Source: Bacteroidaceae bacterium (GTDB taxonomy: Bacteria > Bacteroidota > Bacteroidia > Bacteroidales > Bacteroidaceae). Taken from it: a DNA stretch of 64,000 nucleotides. The position numbers were made by a program, and so were the translations under genes. Where the stretch lies: assembly GCA_017938245.1 (NCBI GenBank), contig JAGBBX010000011.1, positions 124,001 through 188,000 on the forward strand, written 5' to 3'. Within the stretch, counting starts at the first letter, position 1. Each line of letters opens with the position of its first letter. Positions 1 through 9,109 of the stretch are shown here, one piece after another. The notes below the pieces were generated by a model. It ran no database searches, was not told the DNA's origin, and worked only from the letters and a program-made list of their open reading frames with translations.

Positions 1-214
1 CGACGCTCTGCGTATAGTAGCCGAGGGAGTAAACAAACTGAAACGTCCCGACACATCGACACTTGTCATCACACACTATCAACGACTGCTCGACTACATA
101 AAGCCCGACATTGTCCACGTACTATATAACGGACGCATTGTAAAGACAGCAGGCCCCGAACTTGCCCTTGAACTCGAGGAGCGCGGATACGACTGGATTA
201 AGAATCCCCAATAA
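1..214 (+). CDS. sufC: SufC, Fe-S assembly ATPase, 3' part only (mirror copy)
   Basis: The first complete codon begins at base 2 and the frame runs to TAA at 212-214. It encodes the last 70 residues of SufC (DALRIVAEG... to ...DWIKNPQ), identical to the end of the full gene at 17929-18684. The N-terminal part with the Walker A and signature motifs is outside the window, or does not exist if the left arm is an artefact. The stop is followed after 7 bases by the sufD start, the same spacing as in the right arm. As an isolated fragment it could not be a working ATPase. Confidence 0.9.
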   Translation, partial: DALRIVAEGVNKLKRPDTSTLVITHYQRLLDYIKPDIVHVLYNGRIVKTAGPELALELEERGYDWIKNPQ

Positions 215-221
215 GAGAACA

Positions 222-1565
222 ATGAGCAACGAGAAAGAATATATCGATATTTTCGACAGCAACCGCCGTCTCATTGAAGCACCCTGCGCCCCACTGCTGA
301 ACAGAGAGCGCAGCAAGGCATTCGAGCTGTTCAAGAGCAACGGGTTCCCCAAAGATAGCGACGAAGAGTACCGCCACACAGCAGTAGGTAAACTATTTGC
401 CACCGACTATGGAATGAACCTCGGTCGTGTCGAGATGCAAGGCAATCCCGGCGAGTTCTTCAGCTGTGACGTACCCAATCTAAGGACACGTCAGGAGTAT
501 ATCCTCAACGACAGCTACTGCGAGCCCTCCGATAGCAAAGGAACCCTACCCGACGGTGTGCTTCTTGGCAGCCTAAACAAACTTGCCGAGAGCCATAGAA
601 CCCTCCTTGAGCCATATTACAACAAATTGGCAAAAGAGGGCGATAGCATAGCACAGTTTAACACCGCCTTTGTTCAGGATGGAATGTTGCTCTACGTACC
701 CCGCAACACCGAACTCACCGAGCCTATACAGCTTGTTACACTGCTACGCTCGAACATAGAGATGCTCAGCAACCGACGCCTGCTTATTATACTCGAAGAG
801 AATGCAAAAGCCAATCTGCTTGTGTGCGACCACTCATCGAATGAGAAAGCTACCCTCTCGACACAAGTTACCGAGATATTCCTGCACCCCGGCGCAAGCC
901 TCAACCTTGTAGAGATTGAGGAGACTGCTGGCAACAACAGCCGTCTGAGCCACCTTTTTGTAGAGCAAGATGCCAACAGCACCTTTACGCACAGTAATAT
1001 AACACTCACCAACGGTTTCACACGCAACAACACAAAGGTGACACTCGCAGGCAGCGGTGCCGAGGCGCACCTCGGCGGTCTTGCCATTTGCGATAAAAAG
1101 CAGCACACCGACAACCACACACTCGTTGACCACAAAGTTGGTCACTGCAACAGTAGCGAGCTATACAAATATATCCTCGACGAGGAGTCGACCGGAGTAT
1201 TTGCAGGTAAGATGCTCATACGTTCCAACGCACAGCACACCACCTCGCAGCAGACCAACCGCAACCTATGTCTCACAAAGTGCGCACGTATGTATGCACA
1301 GCCACAGCTCGAGATTTATGCCGACGATGTAAAGTGCAGTCACGGTTCAACAGTGGGACAACTCGACGAAAACGCACTTTTCTATATGCAACAGCGCGGT
1401 ATTCCCAAAGACGAAGCGCGCCACCTGCTTATGTTTGCCTTTGCCGGCGAAGTGATTGACAATATAACCATTGAAGCACTGCGCGACCGCCTGCATCTTC
1501 TTGTCGAGAAGCGTTTCCGCGGCGAACTTAACCGCTGCAAAGGCTGCGCACTGTGCAAGCAATAA
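222..1565 (+). CDS. sufD: SufD, Fe-S cluster scaffold subunit (mirror copy)
   Basis: A 447-residue SufD starting at MSNEKEY. An in-frame ATG at 162 lies inside sufC and is rejected, because 222 gives normal operon spacing and follows a purine-rich AAGAGAA stretch. SufD pairs with SufB and the ATPase SufC in the cytosolic SufBC2D scaffold that builds iron-sulfur clusters. The C-terminal half (about residues 170-420) has the beta-helix SufBD core. The protein ends in a Cys-rich RCKGCALCKQ tail. It sits 7 bases after sufC and 9 before sufS. It is identical to 16578-17921 and is probably a duplicate only on paper. Confidence 0.9.
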   Translation: MSNEKEYIDIFDSNRRLIEAPCAPLLNRERSKAFELFKSNGFPKDSDEEYRHTAVGKLFATDYGMNLGRVEMQGNPGEFFSCDVPNLRTRQEYILNDSYCEPSDSKGTLPDGVLLGSLNKLAESHRTLLEPYYNKLAKEGDSIAQFNTAFVQDGMLLYVPRNTELTEPIQLVTLLRSNIEMLSNRRLLIILEENAKANLLVCDHSSNEKATLSTQVTEIFLHPGASLNLVEIEETAGNNSRLSHLFVEQDANSTFTHSNITLTNGFTRNNTKVTLAGSGAEAHLGGLAICDKKQHTDNHTLVDHKVGHCNSSELYKYILDEESTGVFAGKMLIRSNAQHTTSQQTNRNLCLTKCARMYAQPQLEIYADDVKCSHGSTVGQLDENALFYMQQRGIPKDEARHLLMFAFAGEVIDNITIEALRDRLHLLVEKRFRGELNRCKGCALCKQ

Positions 1566-1574
1566 AAGAGTAAG

Positions 1575-2786
1575 ATGTTTAACCCCAACGAAATACGCGA
1601 GCAGTTTCCCATACTCTCCACACAGGTATATGGTAAACCCCTTGTCTACTTAGACAATGCCGCAACCACACAGAAGCCTCGCTGCGTCATCGACGCAATA
1701 AGCGAGGCCTACTGCACCATAAATGCCAATGTTCACCGAGGCGTACACCACCTATCACAGGTTGCTACCGAGCAGTTCGAGGAGGCACGACGCACCGTAC
1801 AGAATTTCATAAATGCCCCCCACAGCCGACAGGTGATATTCACGCGAGGTACCACCGAGAGCATAAACCTTGTAGCATCATCATTCGGCAACAGCTTCCT
1901 CAAAGAGGGCGACAGAGTGATAATATCCACTATGGAGCACCATAGTAATATTGTCCCCTGGCAACTGCTTCGCGACCGCATAGGAATAGAGATAAGAGTA
2001 ATTCCACTGCTCCCCGATGCAACCCTCGACGTAGAAGCCTACAGAGGCCTTTTTAACGAGCGTACCCGCTTGGTGAGCCTCACTCACGTCTCTAATGTGC
2101 TTGGATGCACCAACCCCGTAAAAGAGTGCATCGACATTGCACACAGCAACGGAGTACCTGTACTCATCGACGGTGCACAGAGCACCCCGCACACAAAGGT
2201 CGACGTACAGGCCTTAGACGCCGATTTCTTTGTATTCAGCGGACACAAGGTATATGCCCCTACAGGGATAGGAGTGCTATATGGCAAAGAGGAGTGGCTC
2301 GAGAAGATGCAACCCTATCACGGTGGCGGTGAGATGATACAGACCGTACGCTTCGAAAAGACCACCTACAACGAGCTACCCTATAAGTTCGAGGCAGGTA
2401 CCCCCGACTATGTCGGTGCAATAGCACTGGGAAAAGCCCTTGAATTTGTTCAACAGATAGGGATAGAGAATATTGCACGTCACGAGCGTATGCTCACACA
2501 GTATACCCTCGAGCGATTTGCCGAGATAGAGAATATGCGCATCATAGGAAAGCCCGACGGCTCGGCAGTGTCGTTTCTTGTGGGCGACATTCACCCCGCC
2601 GACCTCGGCACCCTGCTCGACCGCTTGGGAATAGCGATACGCACCGGACACCACTGCGCACAACCCCTTATCGACCATTTAGGAATCCCCGGAACCGTGC
2701 GTGCCTCATTTGCTCTATACAACACACGTGAGGAGGTAGACACCCTTGTCGAAGGCATTAAACGAGTGGCACGAATGTTTGCCTGA
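1575..2786 (+). CDS. sufS: SufS, cysteine desulfurase (mirror copy)
   Basis: A 403-residue group II PLP-dependent cysteine desulfurase. It takes sulfur from L-cysteine as an enzyme persulfide for cluster assembly. The PLP Schiff-base lysine is Lys225 in SGHK, and the persulfide cysteine is Cys361 in RTGHHCAQP, the short-loop arrangement typical of SufS. ATG at 1575 lies 9 bases past the sufD stop, so translation is likely coupled. No sufE or sufU gene follows; rnhB does. Identical mirror of 15357-16568. Confidence 0.92.
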   Translation: MFNPNEIREQFPILSTQVYGKPLVYLDNAATTQKPRCVIDAISEAYCTINANVHRGVHHLSQVATEQFEEARRTVQNFINAPHSRQVIFTRGTTESINLVASSFGNSFLKEGDRVIISTMEHHSNIVPWQLLRDRIGIEIRVIPLLPDATLDVEAYRGLFNERTRLVSLTHVSNVLGCTNPVKECIDIAHSNGVPVLIDGAQSTPHTKVDVQALDADFFVFSGHKVYAPTGIGVLYGKEEWLEKMQPYHGGGEMIQTVRFEKTTYNELPYKFEAGTPDYVGAIALGKALEFVQQIGIENIARHERMLTQYTLERFAEIENMRIIGKPDGSAVSFLVGDIHPADLGTLLDRLGIAIRTGHHCAQPLIDHLGIPGTVRASFALYNTREEVDTLVEGIKRVARMFA

Positions 2787-2810
2787 GAACACCCCAAAAA
2801 AGAATAGAAT

Positions 2811-3425
2811 ATGTTAAAACCATATATGCTCGCGGGAAGAGTGGAAGCAGGATGCGACGAAGCAGGTCGCGGATGCCTCGCAGGTGATGTCTATGCAGCA
2901 GCAGTAATCTTGCCCGAAGGGTTCGACAATGAGTTGCTGAACGACTCGAAGCAACTGAGTGAGTCGCAGCGTTACCATCTGCGCGAGATTATAGAGCGCG
3001 AAGCCACCGCGTGGGCTGTCGGCATTGTAACAGCAAAGGAGATTGACCGCATAAACATTCTGCGAGCATCAATCCTTGCAATGCACCGCGCCGTAGAACA
3101 GCTGAAAGTGCGTCCGAAACACCTGCTCATCGACGGCAATAAATTCAACCCCTACCCCGGGATAACACACACCACAGTGGTAAAGGGCGATGCCACCTAT
3201 ATGAGCATTGCCGCCGCCTCTATTCTTGCAAAGACCTATCGCGACGACTATATGCAGCGCCTTGCCGAGGAGTATCCGCAGTACGATTGGAGCAGCAACA
3301 AAGGCTACCCCACATCCAAGCATCGCGCCGCGATAAGAGAGTACGGGCCCACACCCTATCACAGAATGAGTTTCAACCTTCTTGGCGAAGAGCCCCGACA
3401 ACTATCATTCGATTTTGGCGAGTGA
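2811..3425 (+). CDS. rnhB: Ribonuclease HII (mirror copy)
   Basis: A 204-residue RNase HII, which nicks RNA-DNA hybrids and single ribonucleotides left in DNA. The N-terminal GCDEAGRG motif carries the catalytic pair Asp16-Glu17. Further metal-site acidic residues lie in LLIDGNK and KGDATY, followed by the family signature [10 protein letters not shown]. Length is normal. It starts 24 bases after sufS and may be transcribed with the suf operon. Mirror of 14718-15332. Confidence 0.92.
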   Translation: MLKPYMLAGRVEAGCDEAGRGCLAGDVYAAAVILPEGFDNELLNDSKQLSESQRYHLREIIEREATAWAVGIVTAKEIDRINILRASILAMHRAVEQLKVRPKHLLIDGNKFNPYPGITHTTVVKGDATYMSIAAASILAKTYRDDYMQRLAEEYPQYDWSSNKGYPTSKHRAAIREYGPTPYHRMSFNLLGEEPRQLSFDFGE

Positions 3426-3465
3426 CAGCAGACCGATAAAATACTAACCACAATAAACACATCAA

Positions 3466-6400
3466 ATGAAAAAAACTCTTATCCTTATGTCGGCGCTACT
3501 GCTATTGGCAGTAATCCCGACAGCGGCAAAGGTAACGCATCTGCTACCCAAGCCACAACAGATTACCGAGACAGGAGGTAACACATTTGCATTGGGACGC
3601 AAGGTAACCATTACCGACCCCACCAACTGCACAGCACTTACCAAGTTTTTTACCGCAAACGACTGCACCATCGGCGAGGGTGGCACACAGGTTAAAGTAA
3701 CCATTGTACCAAGCATCAGCGGTACCTACGACTACGAGCTCGACGGTTTCGATAACGAGGCTTACACTATCGCAGTCACCGAGAACGAGATTAACATTAC
3801 CGCAGTAAAACCCATTGGTGTGGTGCGTGCCGCACAGACACTGACACAGCTTGCCGAGGGTTACGAGGGAACAGCAGCAATAGAAGCAGTTAACATCAAA
3901 GATTGGGCGGCATTCAAACTGCGCGGATATATGCACGACGTTGGTCGCTCATTCATCAGTGTTCCCGAGCTTAAGAAACACATTGAATTGCTCTCGCGTT
4001 TCAAAGTAAACTGCTTCCACTGGCACTTTACCGAGAATCAGGCTTGGCGCTTGCAAATTAATGCCTATCCCAAGCTCACAAGCAGCGCATCGATGACCCG
4101 TTTCCCCGGAAAATTCTACACACAGGACGAGTGTAAGGAGGTTGCTGCATACGCCAAAGAGCACGGAATAACAATTATCCCCGAGATTGATATGCCCGGA
4201 CACAGCGAGGCTTTTGTACGTGCAATGGGATTTGATATGCAGACCGACAAGGGAGTCGAGGTTCTTAAGGTAGTCCTTGACGAGGTTGCCGCCCTCTTCC
4301 CCGACGCACCCTATATTCACATCGGTGCCGACGAGAAAGGTATCACCTACCCCAATTTCTTGGGTATTATGATAGACCACCTGCACAATAAAGGCAAGAA
4401 AGTAGTTGTTTGGAACCCTATTTCGGGAGTGAATGTAGGCAGCACAGGCGCCGATATGACACAGATGTGGAGTACCGCAGGCCGTCAGATAGATGGCAAA
4501 GCAAACATCGACTGCCGCTACAACTACACCAACCACTTCGACGTATTTGCCGACGTTGTAGGTATCTACCGCAGCAACATCTACTACGAACAGCAGGGTA
4601 ACAAGAACGTAGCCGGAACAATCTCGGCCTATTGGAACGACCGCAAGACACCCACCGAAGAGGATATCATCAAGCAGAATAATATGTATGCCAACGTAAT
4701 CGCAAGTGCCGAGCGCGCTTGGATTGGCGGTGGCAAGCAGTATATCGAGGTTGGCGGAACAACACTCCCCAACAGCGGCGACGAATACAACGAATTTGCC
4801 GATTGGGAGCGCCGTTTCCTCTTCCACAAGGCCAACTCATTGAAGAATGAGCCCATCCCCTACGTAAAGCAGACCAACGTACGTTGGAGAATTACCGACG
4901 CATTCCCCAACGGTGGTGATATGAATGCACAGTTTGCTCCCGAGACCGAGGGCCTGAAAGAGAGCTACACAGTAGATGGCGTGACCTACTCTACAGGTAT
5001 GGCAACAGGTGCCGGAATTTATCTGCGTCACACCTGGGGTTCTATTATCCCAACATACTTCAGCAATCCCCAACTGAACACAACAGCATACGCGTGGACA
5101 TACGTTTATAGCGAGACAGCACAGACAGTAGGAGCACAGATTGAGTTCCAGAACTACGGCCGCAGCGAGAAAGATACAGCCCCCGAGAAGGGCAAATGGG
5201 ATCGCAAGGGTTCACGCATCTGGCTCAACGACGAGGAGATTCTCCCCCCCACCTGGGACAACACAGGCAAGAGCATCAACAACGAGGTCGACCTGTTGAA
5301 CGAGAACTTCACAGCGCGTAAGCCTGTAGAGGTATCACTCAAAGCAGGATGGAACAAGGTATTCATCAAGCTCCCCTACGTAGCAGCAAACGGAGTACGC
5401 CTTAACAAATGGATGTTCACATTCGTGCTCACCGACCTCGACGGCAAGAATGCCGTTGACGGACTCATCTACTCGCCCAACAAATGCAAAGACGAGGCAT
5501 CCGAGCAGATTGCAGCCGGCATAAGCGAAGTAAAGAAATTCATTGCAAGTGTAACAGGCGAGAAGCCCGGATACTACAGCCCCGAGACAGCATCGGCTCT
5601 TAACGAGGTTATTGCAAAGATTGAAGCAACATTGGAGCAGGAGCTAAGCGCCGAAGAGCGCAACAAGCAGGCTGAGGAGCTGAACGATGCCCTCGATGCC
5701 TTTAAAGCCTACTACCCCACCACAGCGCTTAACCAACCAATGAGCAGCAATAGCAAGACAAGCTATTACTACACACTATGCACACCACTGCGCGAGAACC
5801 GCTATGCCACCTCAAAGGGTGCCGGCAACGATATGTACGGCGAAAAGAGTGTTACCAACGCATCGAAATGGAAATTTGTTGAGCGTGGCGACGGTACATA
5901 CAACATCGTAAACTACAGCGATGCATCGTACATATCACCATCGAGCAGCAATAACACAGCACTGCGTACGCAGGCATCAGCACCCACAAAAGGGTGGACG
6001 CTAAAGCCAGCCGATTCTCCCGGCTATTTCATTATTGTAAGCGGAACGACACAGTTCAACCAGACGACGTCGGGGCAAAGCTACAAGCTATTTAACTGGG
6101 GCAGTGGCACAAACACCACAGATGCTGGTTGCAAATATAGCATTGAACTTATCGGTACCGAGGGTGGCGATGGCGACATAAGCGCTATCGATTACACACC
6201 AAACTATACAGGAACAAAGGGCGGTGACCGCCCTTTGAACTTTATTAAGGTAGAGAGTCCTTCGTACGGAGCAAGCGAATACAAGCTAAGTAACAGTGAA
6301 CTTATACAGCTATATGTCGATGCCACACAGAGTGTGACACTAAAGGTTGGTGCCGGCGACGAAGTTTTCCCCACAGCAGGATACGGCGCAGTGTGGATGC

Positions 6401-9033
6401 ACGCCTACGTATATATCGATAAAGATGCAAACGGATTCACAGCAGGCATAGGTGCCGACGGATATACCCCCACCGACGACCTCGTGAGCTACTCGGCCTA
6501 CAATGCCAACCCCAATGGAGGCGGCCAGTGGCGCAACAGCGCGGGCGAGAACAACGGCAACAATACCGTAGTACTACCCTCGTTCAAGGCACCCGAGAAG
6601 AAAGGTAAATACCGTATGCGTTTCAAAATAGACTGGAACAGCATCGACCCCGCAGGATGCACCGATGCAGGCAACCGTCTCGACAACAACCGAGGCTCAA
6701 TAGTCGATGTCACACTCGAAGTAACCGACAAGCAGGAGGGAGTAGTTGAAGAGCTCTTCAGCAGCACCACCATAAGCGACAACAAGTTTGCACAAGGTAC
6801 AATATGGTACACTCTTCAGATAGGAGCCAACGGCTATGTAATTGACAACAACGGCACAAGCAACCACATTGCACTTGACGATGTAATATCGAGCGCTACC
6901 GACGACGCACAGTTGTGGGCATTCACAGGCGACAACACCAACGGATACCGTCTCTACAACAAGCAGGCAGGCGCCACAAAGGTTCTTGCAGCACCCACAA
7001 CAATGTCGGGCAACACAGGCAGCACAGCCTACCCCATTCTTGTAGACGCAAAAGCCGTTCCCAACGGTTACACCGACCTTTGGATATTTCAGACATCGAG
7101 CGACTTGGGCGATGGCGACACATATTACTATATGTACGAGAAAGGCTATCGCAACAACAAGGTAAACAACCGCGATAACAAACTCGCATTCTGGAATGGC
7201 GGTGCCGACGCAGGCTCTACCCTTAACATACAGTTTGCACAAGCCGAATATCCTATAAACACTCTCACCGGTAGCTGGACAGCATCTAACCAAGCCGGCA
7301 CTTGGGCATCGGTGTGGCAATCGACACAGGCACCCAAAATAAGCCTTATCGAGAGCCAGGGACGCAATAATATGGCAGCCTACAACGACAATGGCGATAT
7401 TCAGCTCTTTACCTGCCTTGCAGGAGCAGCTGTAAATGGTGTGCACACCGCGACATACAACATCAGCGCCGAGGAGGGTTATTCAATCGCAGGCTACCGC
7501 TTCGACTTTGTCAGCTCGGGAGCGACAGAGGTCAGCGTTACCCCCACAGGTGGCGAAAGCGTCACAGCAAACTCTGCTACAACGAAGAGCGTAGCAATAA
7601 CAGGTGTCGAGGAGCAGGTACTATCGTTCACCGTATCGGCAACAAGCAATATGTTTGCCAACACAAGCAATTTCTACGCAACAATAATACGCAGTTCACT
7701 CCCCGTTGAGCCATCACAGGAGATATTCACAACCAAGAAGGGAGCAATCCCCTACCGCATTCCCGCAATAGCATTGGCAAAGAACGGCGACCTAATTGCT
7801 GTTGCCGACTACCGTCACAGCGGTGCCGATATTGGCGTGGTGAACAAAGGCCGCATCGACCTACACGCGCGTATCAGCAACGACAATGGTGCAACGTGGA
7901 ACGAAAAATTCGCTATCGTCGAGGGCAAGGGTGCAAGCTCGCCCGACTTTATGCACGTTGGATTCGGCGACCCCTGTATCGTTGCCGACCGCGAGAGCGA
8001 CCGCGTGCTTGTACTCAGCTGCGCCGGTAACGTATCGTTCCAGGCAGGCAGCCGTAACAACCACCAGAATATTGCACGTTTCTACAGCGACGATAACGGT
8101 GCCAACTGGACAGAGCCCGAGGATATTGCCGAGAGCATCTACTCGCAGTTCGACAATAGCCCGATAGGTCCCGTGATGGCAATGTTCATCGGTTCGGGTA
8201 AGATACACCAAAGCCGCTACGTAAAAGTAAATGATTACTATCGCCTCTACTGCGCAGTGCTCGCAAAAGACCGCAGCGCCAACTACATCAACTTTGTTCT
8301 TTACAGCGACGATTTTGGCGGCAGTTGGAAAGTTCTTGGCACAACAAGCCGCGGACACTGCACAGGCGCCGACGAGCCAAAGGTCGAAGAGCTTCCCAAC
8401 GGCAATATCATCCTCAGCAGCCGCACCACAGGCGGCCGCCATTATAACATCTTCACATTCACCGATGCACAGAAGGCTCAAGGCTCTTGGGGCACACAGG
8501 CAACATCCAACAGTAACGTAAACGGTGTTGTAGCAGTAGGCAACTCAACCAACGGCGAGATACTTATCCTCCCCGTTGTTCGCAACGAAGACAATGCCGA
8601 GATGTGGATAGCACTGCAGTCGGTACCTTTCGGCAGCGGACGTAACAACGTAGGAATCTACTACAAAGAGCTTGCAAGTGAGGAGGACTACAACACGCCC
8701 GCCAACTTTGCAAAGGACTGGGACGGACGTCACCAGGCGTCGTACCTTCCCTCGGCCTACTCTACTATGTGCGTGCAGGCCGACGGCACAATAGCATTCC
8801 TGTACGAAGAGAGCACCTACGGAGCCGACTACACAATACAGTACAAAAATTACACTATTGAGACAATTACCGATGGCGCCTACTCGCTTCTTGGTGGCGG
8901 CAATGACACTGGTATCGAGAGCGTAACCGATAGCAAGACCCACAGCGGCATCTACGACCTGCAAGGCCGCAAGGTAGAGAATCCCGAGAAGGGAATCTAC
9001 ATTGTAAATGGCAAAAAGATTCTTGTAATGTAA
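3466..9033 (+). CDS. Secreted GH20 beta-hexosaminidase / GH33 sialidase fusion (mirror copy)
   Basis: A 1,855-residue exported two-enzyme protein. Residues 1-21 are a signal peptide. A GH20 N-terminal domain (about 22-145) precedes the GH20 barrel (about 150-440), with HWHFTENQ at 185-192 and the catalytic Asp289-Glu290 in HIGADE. A beta-sandwich (about 465-675), a FIVAR-like helical segment (about 685-750) and ricin-like or GEVED-like stretches follow. A GH33 sialidase (about 1415-1800) has YRIP at 1429-1432 and Asp boxes at 1471, 1541 and 1614. The last 40 residues form a Bacteroidales-type tail (YDLQGRKV...GIYIVNGKK). The likely job is removing terminal sialic acid and then GlcNAc/GalNAc from mucin-type glycans. 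Same protein as 9110-14677. Confidence 0.9.
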   Translation: MKKTLILMSALLLLAVIPTAAKVTHLLPKPQQITETGGNTFALGRKVTITDPTNCTALTKFFTANDCTIGEGGTQVKVTIVPSISGTYDYELDGFDNEAYTIAVTENEINITAVKPIGVVRAAQTLTQLAEGYEGTAAIEAVNIKDWAAFKLRGYMHDVGRSFISVPELKKHIELLSRFKVNCFHWHFTENQAWRLQINAYPKLTSSASMTRFPGKFYTQDECKEVAAYAKEHGITIIPEIDMPGHSEAFVRAMGFDMQTDKGVEVLKVVLDEVAALFPDAPYIHIGADEKGITYPNFLGIMIDHLHNKGKKVVVWNPISGVNVGSTGADMTQMWSTAGRQIDGKANIDCRYNYTNHFDVFADVVGIYRSNIYYEQQGNKNVAGTISAYWNDRKTPTEEDIIKQNNMYANVIASAERAWIGGGKQYIEVGGTTLPNSGDEYNEFADWERRFLFHKANSLKNEPIPYVKQTNVRWRITDAFPNGGDMNAQFAPETEGLKESYTVDGVTYSTGMATGAGIYLRHTWGSIIPTYFSNPQLNTTAYAWTYVYSETAQTVGAQIEFQNYGRSEKDTAPEKGKWDRKGSRIWLNDEEILPPTWDNTGKSINNEVDLLNENFTARKPVEVSLKAGWNKVFIKLPYVAANGVRLNKWMFTFVLTDLDGKNAVDGLIYSPNKCKDEASEQIAAGISEVKKFIASVTGEKPGYYSPETASALNEVIAKIEATLEQELSAEERNKQAEELNDALDAFKAYYPTTALNQPMSSNSKTSYYYTLCTPLRENRYATSKGAGNDMYGEKSVTNASKWKFVERGDGTYNIVNYSDASYISPSSSNNTALRTQASAPTKGWTLKPADSPGYFIIVSGTTQFNQTTSGQSYKLFNWGSGTNTTDAGCKYSIELIGTEGGDGDISAIDYTPNYTGTKGGDRPLNFIKVESPSYGASEYKLSNSELIQLYVDATQSVTLKVGAGDEVFPTAGYGAVWMHAYVYIDKDANGFTAGIGADGYTPTDDLVSYSAYNANPNGGGQWRNSAGENNGNNTVVLPSFKAPEKKGKYRMRFKIDWNSIDPAGCTDAGNRLDNNRGSIVDVTLEVTDKQEGVVEELFSSTTISDNKFAQGTIWYTLQIGANGYVIDNNGTSNHIALDDVISSATDDAQLWAFTGDNTNGYRLYNKQAGATKVLAAPTTMSGNTGSTAYPILVDAKAVPNGYTDLWIFQTSSDLGDGDTYYYMYEKGYRNNKVNNRDNKLAFWNGGADAGSTLNIQFAQAEYPINTLTGSWTASNQAGTWASVWQSTQAPKISLIESQGRNNMAAYNDNGDIQLFTCLAGAAVNGVHTATYNISAEEGYSIAGYRFDFVSSGATEVSVTPTGGESVTANSATTKSVAITGVEEQVLSFTVSATSNMFANTSNFYATIIRSSLPVEPSQEIFTTKKGAIPYRIPAIALAKNGDLIAVADYRHSGADIGVVNKGRIDLHARISNDNGATWNEKFAIVEGKGASSPDFMHVGFGDPCIVADRESDRVLVLSCAGNVSFQAGSRNNHQNIARFYSDDNGANWTEPEDIAESIYSQFDNSPIGPVMAMFIGSGKIHQSRYVKVNDYYRLYCAVLAKDRSANYINFVLYSDDFGGSWKVLGTTSRGHCTGADEPKVEELPNGNIILSSRTTGGRHYNIFTFTDAQKAQGSWGTQATSNSNVNGVVAVGNSTNGEILILPVVRNEDNAEMWIALQSVPFGSGRNNVGIYYKELASEEDYNTPANFAKDWDGRHQASYLPSAYSTMCVQADGTIAFLYEESTYGADYTIQYKNYTIETITDGAYSLLGGGNDTGIESVTDSKTHSGIYDLQGRKVENPEKGIYIVNGKKILVM

Positions 9034-9058
9034 ATTTGCTTGGTATATATAGACGTTT

Positions 9059-9084
9059 CGAGGTTGGCAATATTGCCAACCTCG
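9059..9084. terminator. Terminator-like hairpin at the palindrome centre
   Basis: The stem cgaggttggc (9059-9068) pairs with gccaacctcg (9075-9084) around a six-base loop, aatatt. The hairpin lies 25 bases after the stop codons of both facing glycosidase copies. This is where an intrinsic terminator would be expected, and its loop contains the exact symmetry point 9071/9072. No T-run can be judged, because beyond the stem the sequence is only the mirror of the other arm. The native sequence that normally follows it is missing. Confidence 0.6.
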
Positions 9085-9109
9085 AAACGTCTATATATAC
9101 CAAGCAAAT

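Noticed and set aside
3949-4827. 292-residue frame on the minus strand within the glycosidase gene, mirrored at 13316-14194
   Set aside because: It is antisense to a well-supported GH20 domain, is rich in Cys and Val without domain features, and reflects codon bias of the real gene.
6697-7446. 249-residue Cys-rich minus-strand frame, mirrored at 10697-11446
   Set aside because: Antisense shadow of the glycosidase's middle region; no start context or family resemblance.
222-9033. Second functional set of sufD, sufS, rnhB and glycosidase genes as a gene-dosage adaptation
   Set aside because: The copies appear identical to the last base and end at an arbitrary point inside sufC (the window edge), which fits an artefact better than selection. 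They are listed as features because the reading frames are intact.
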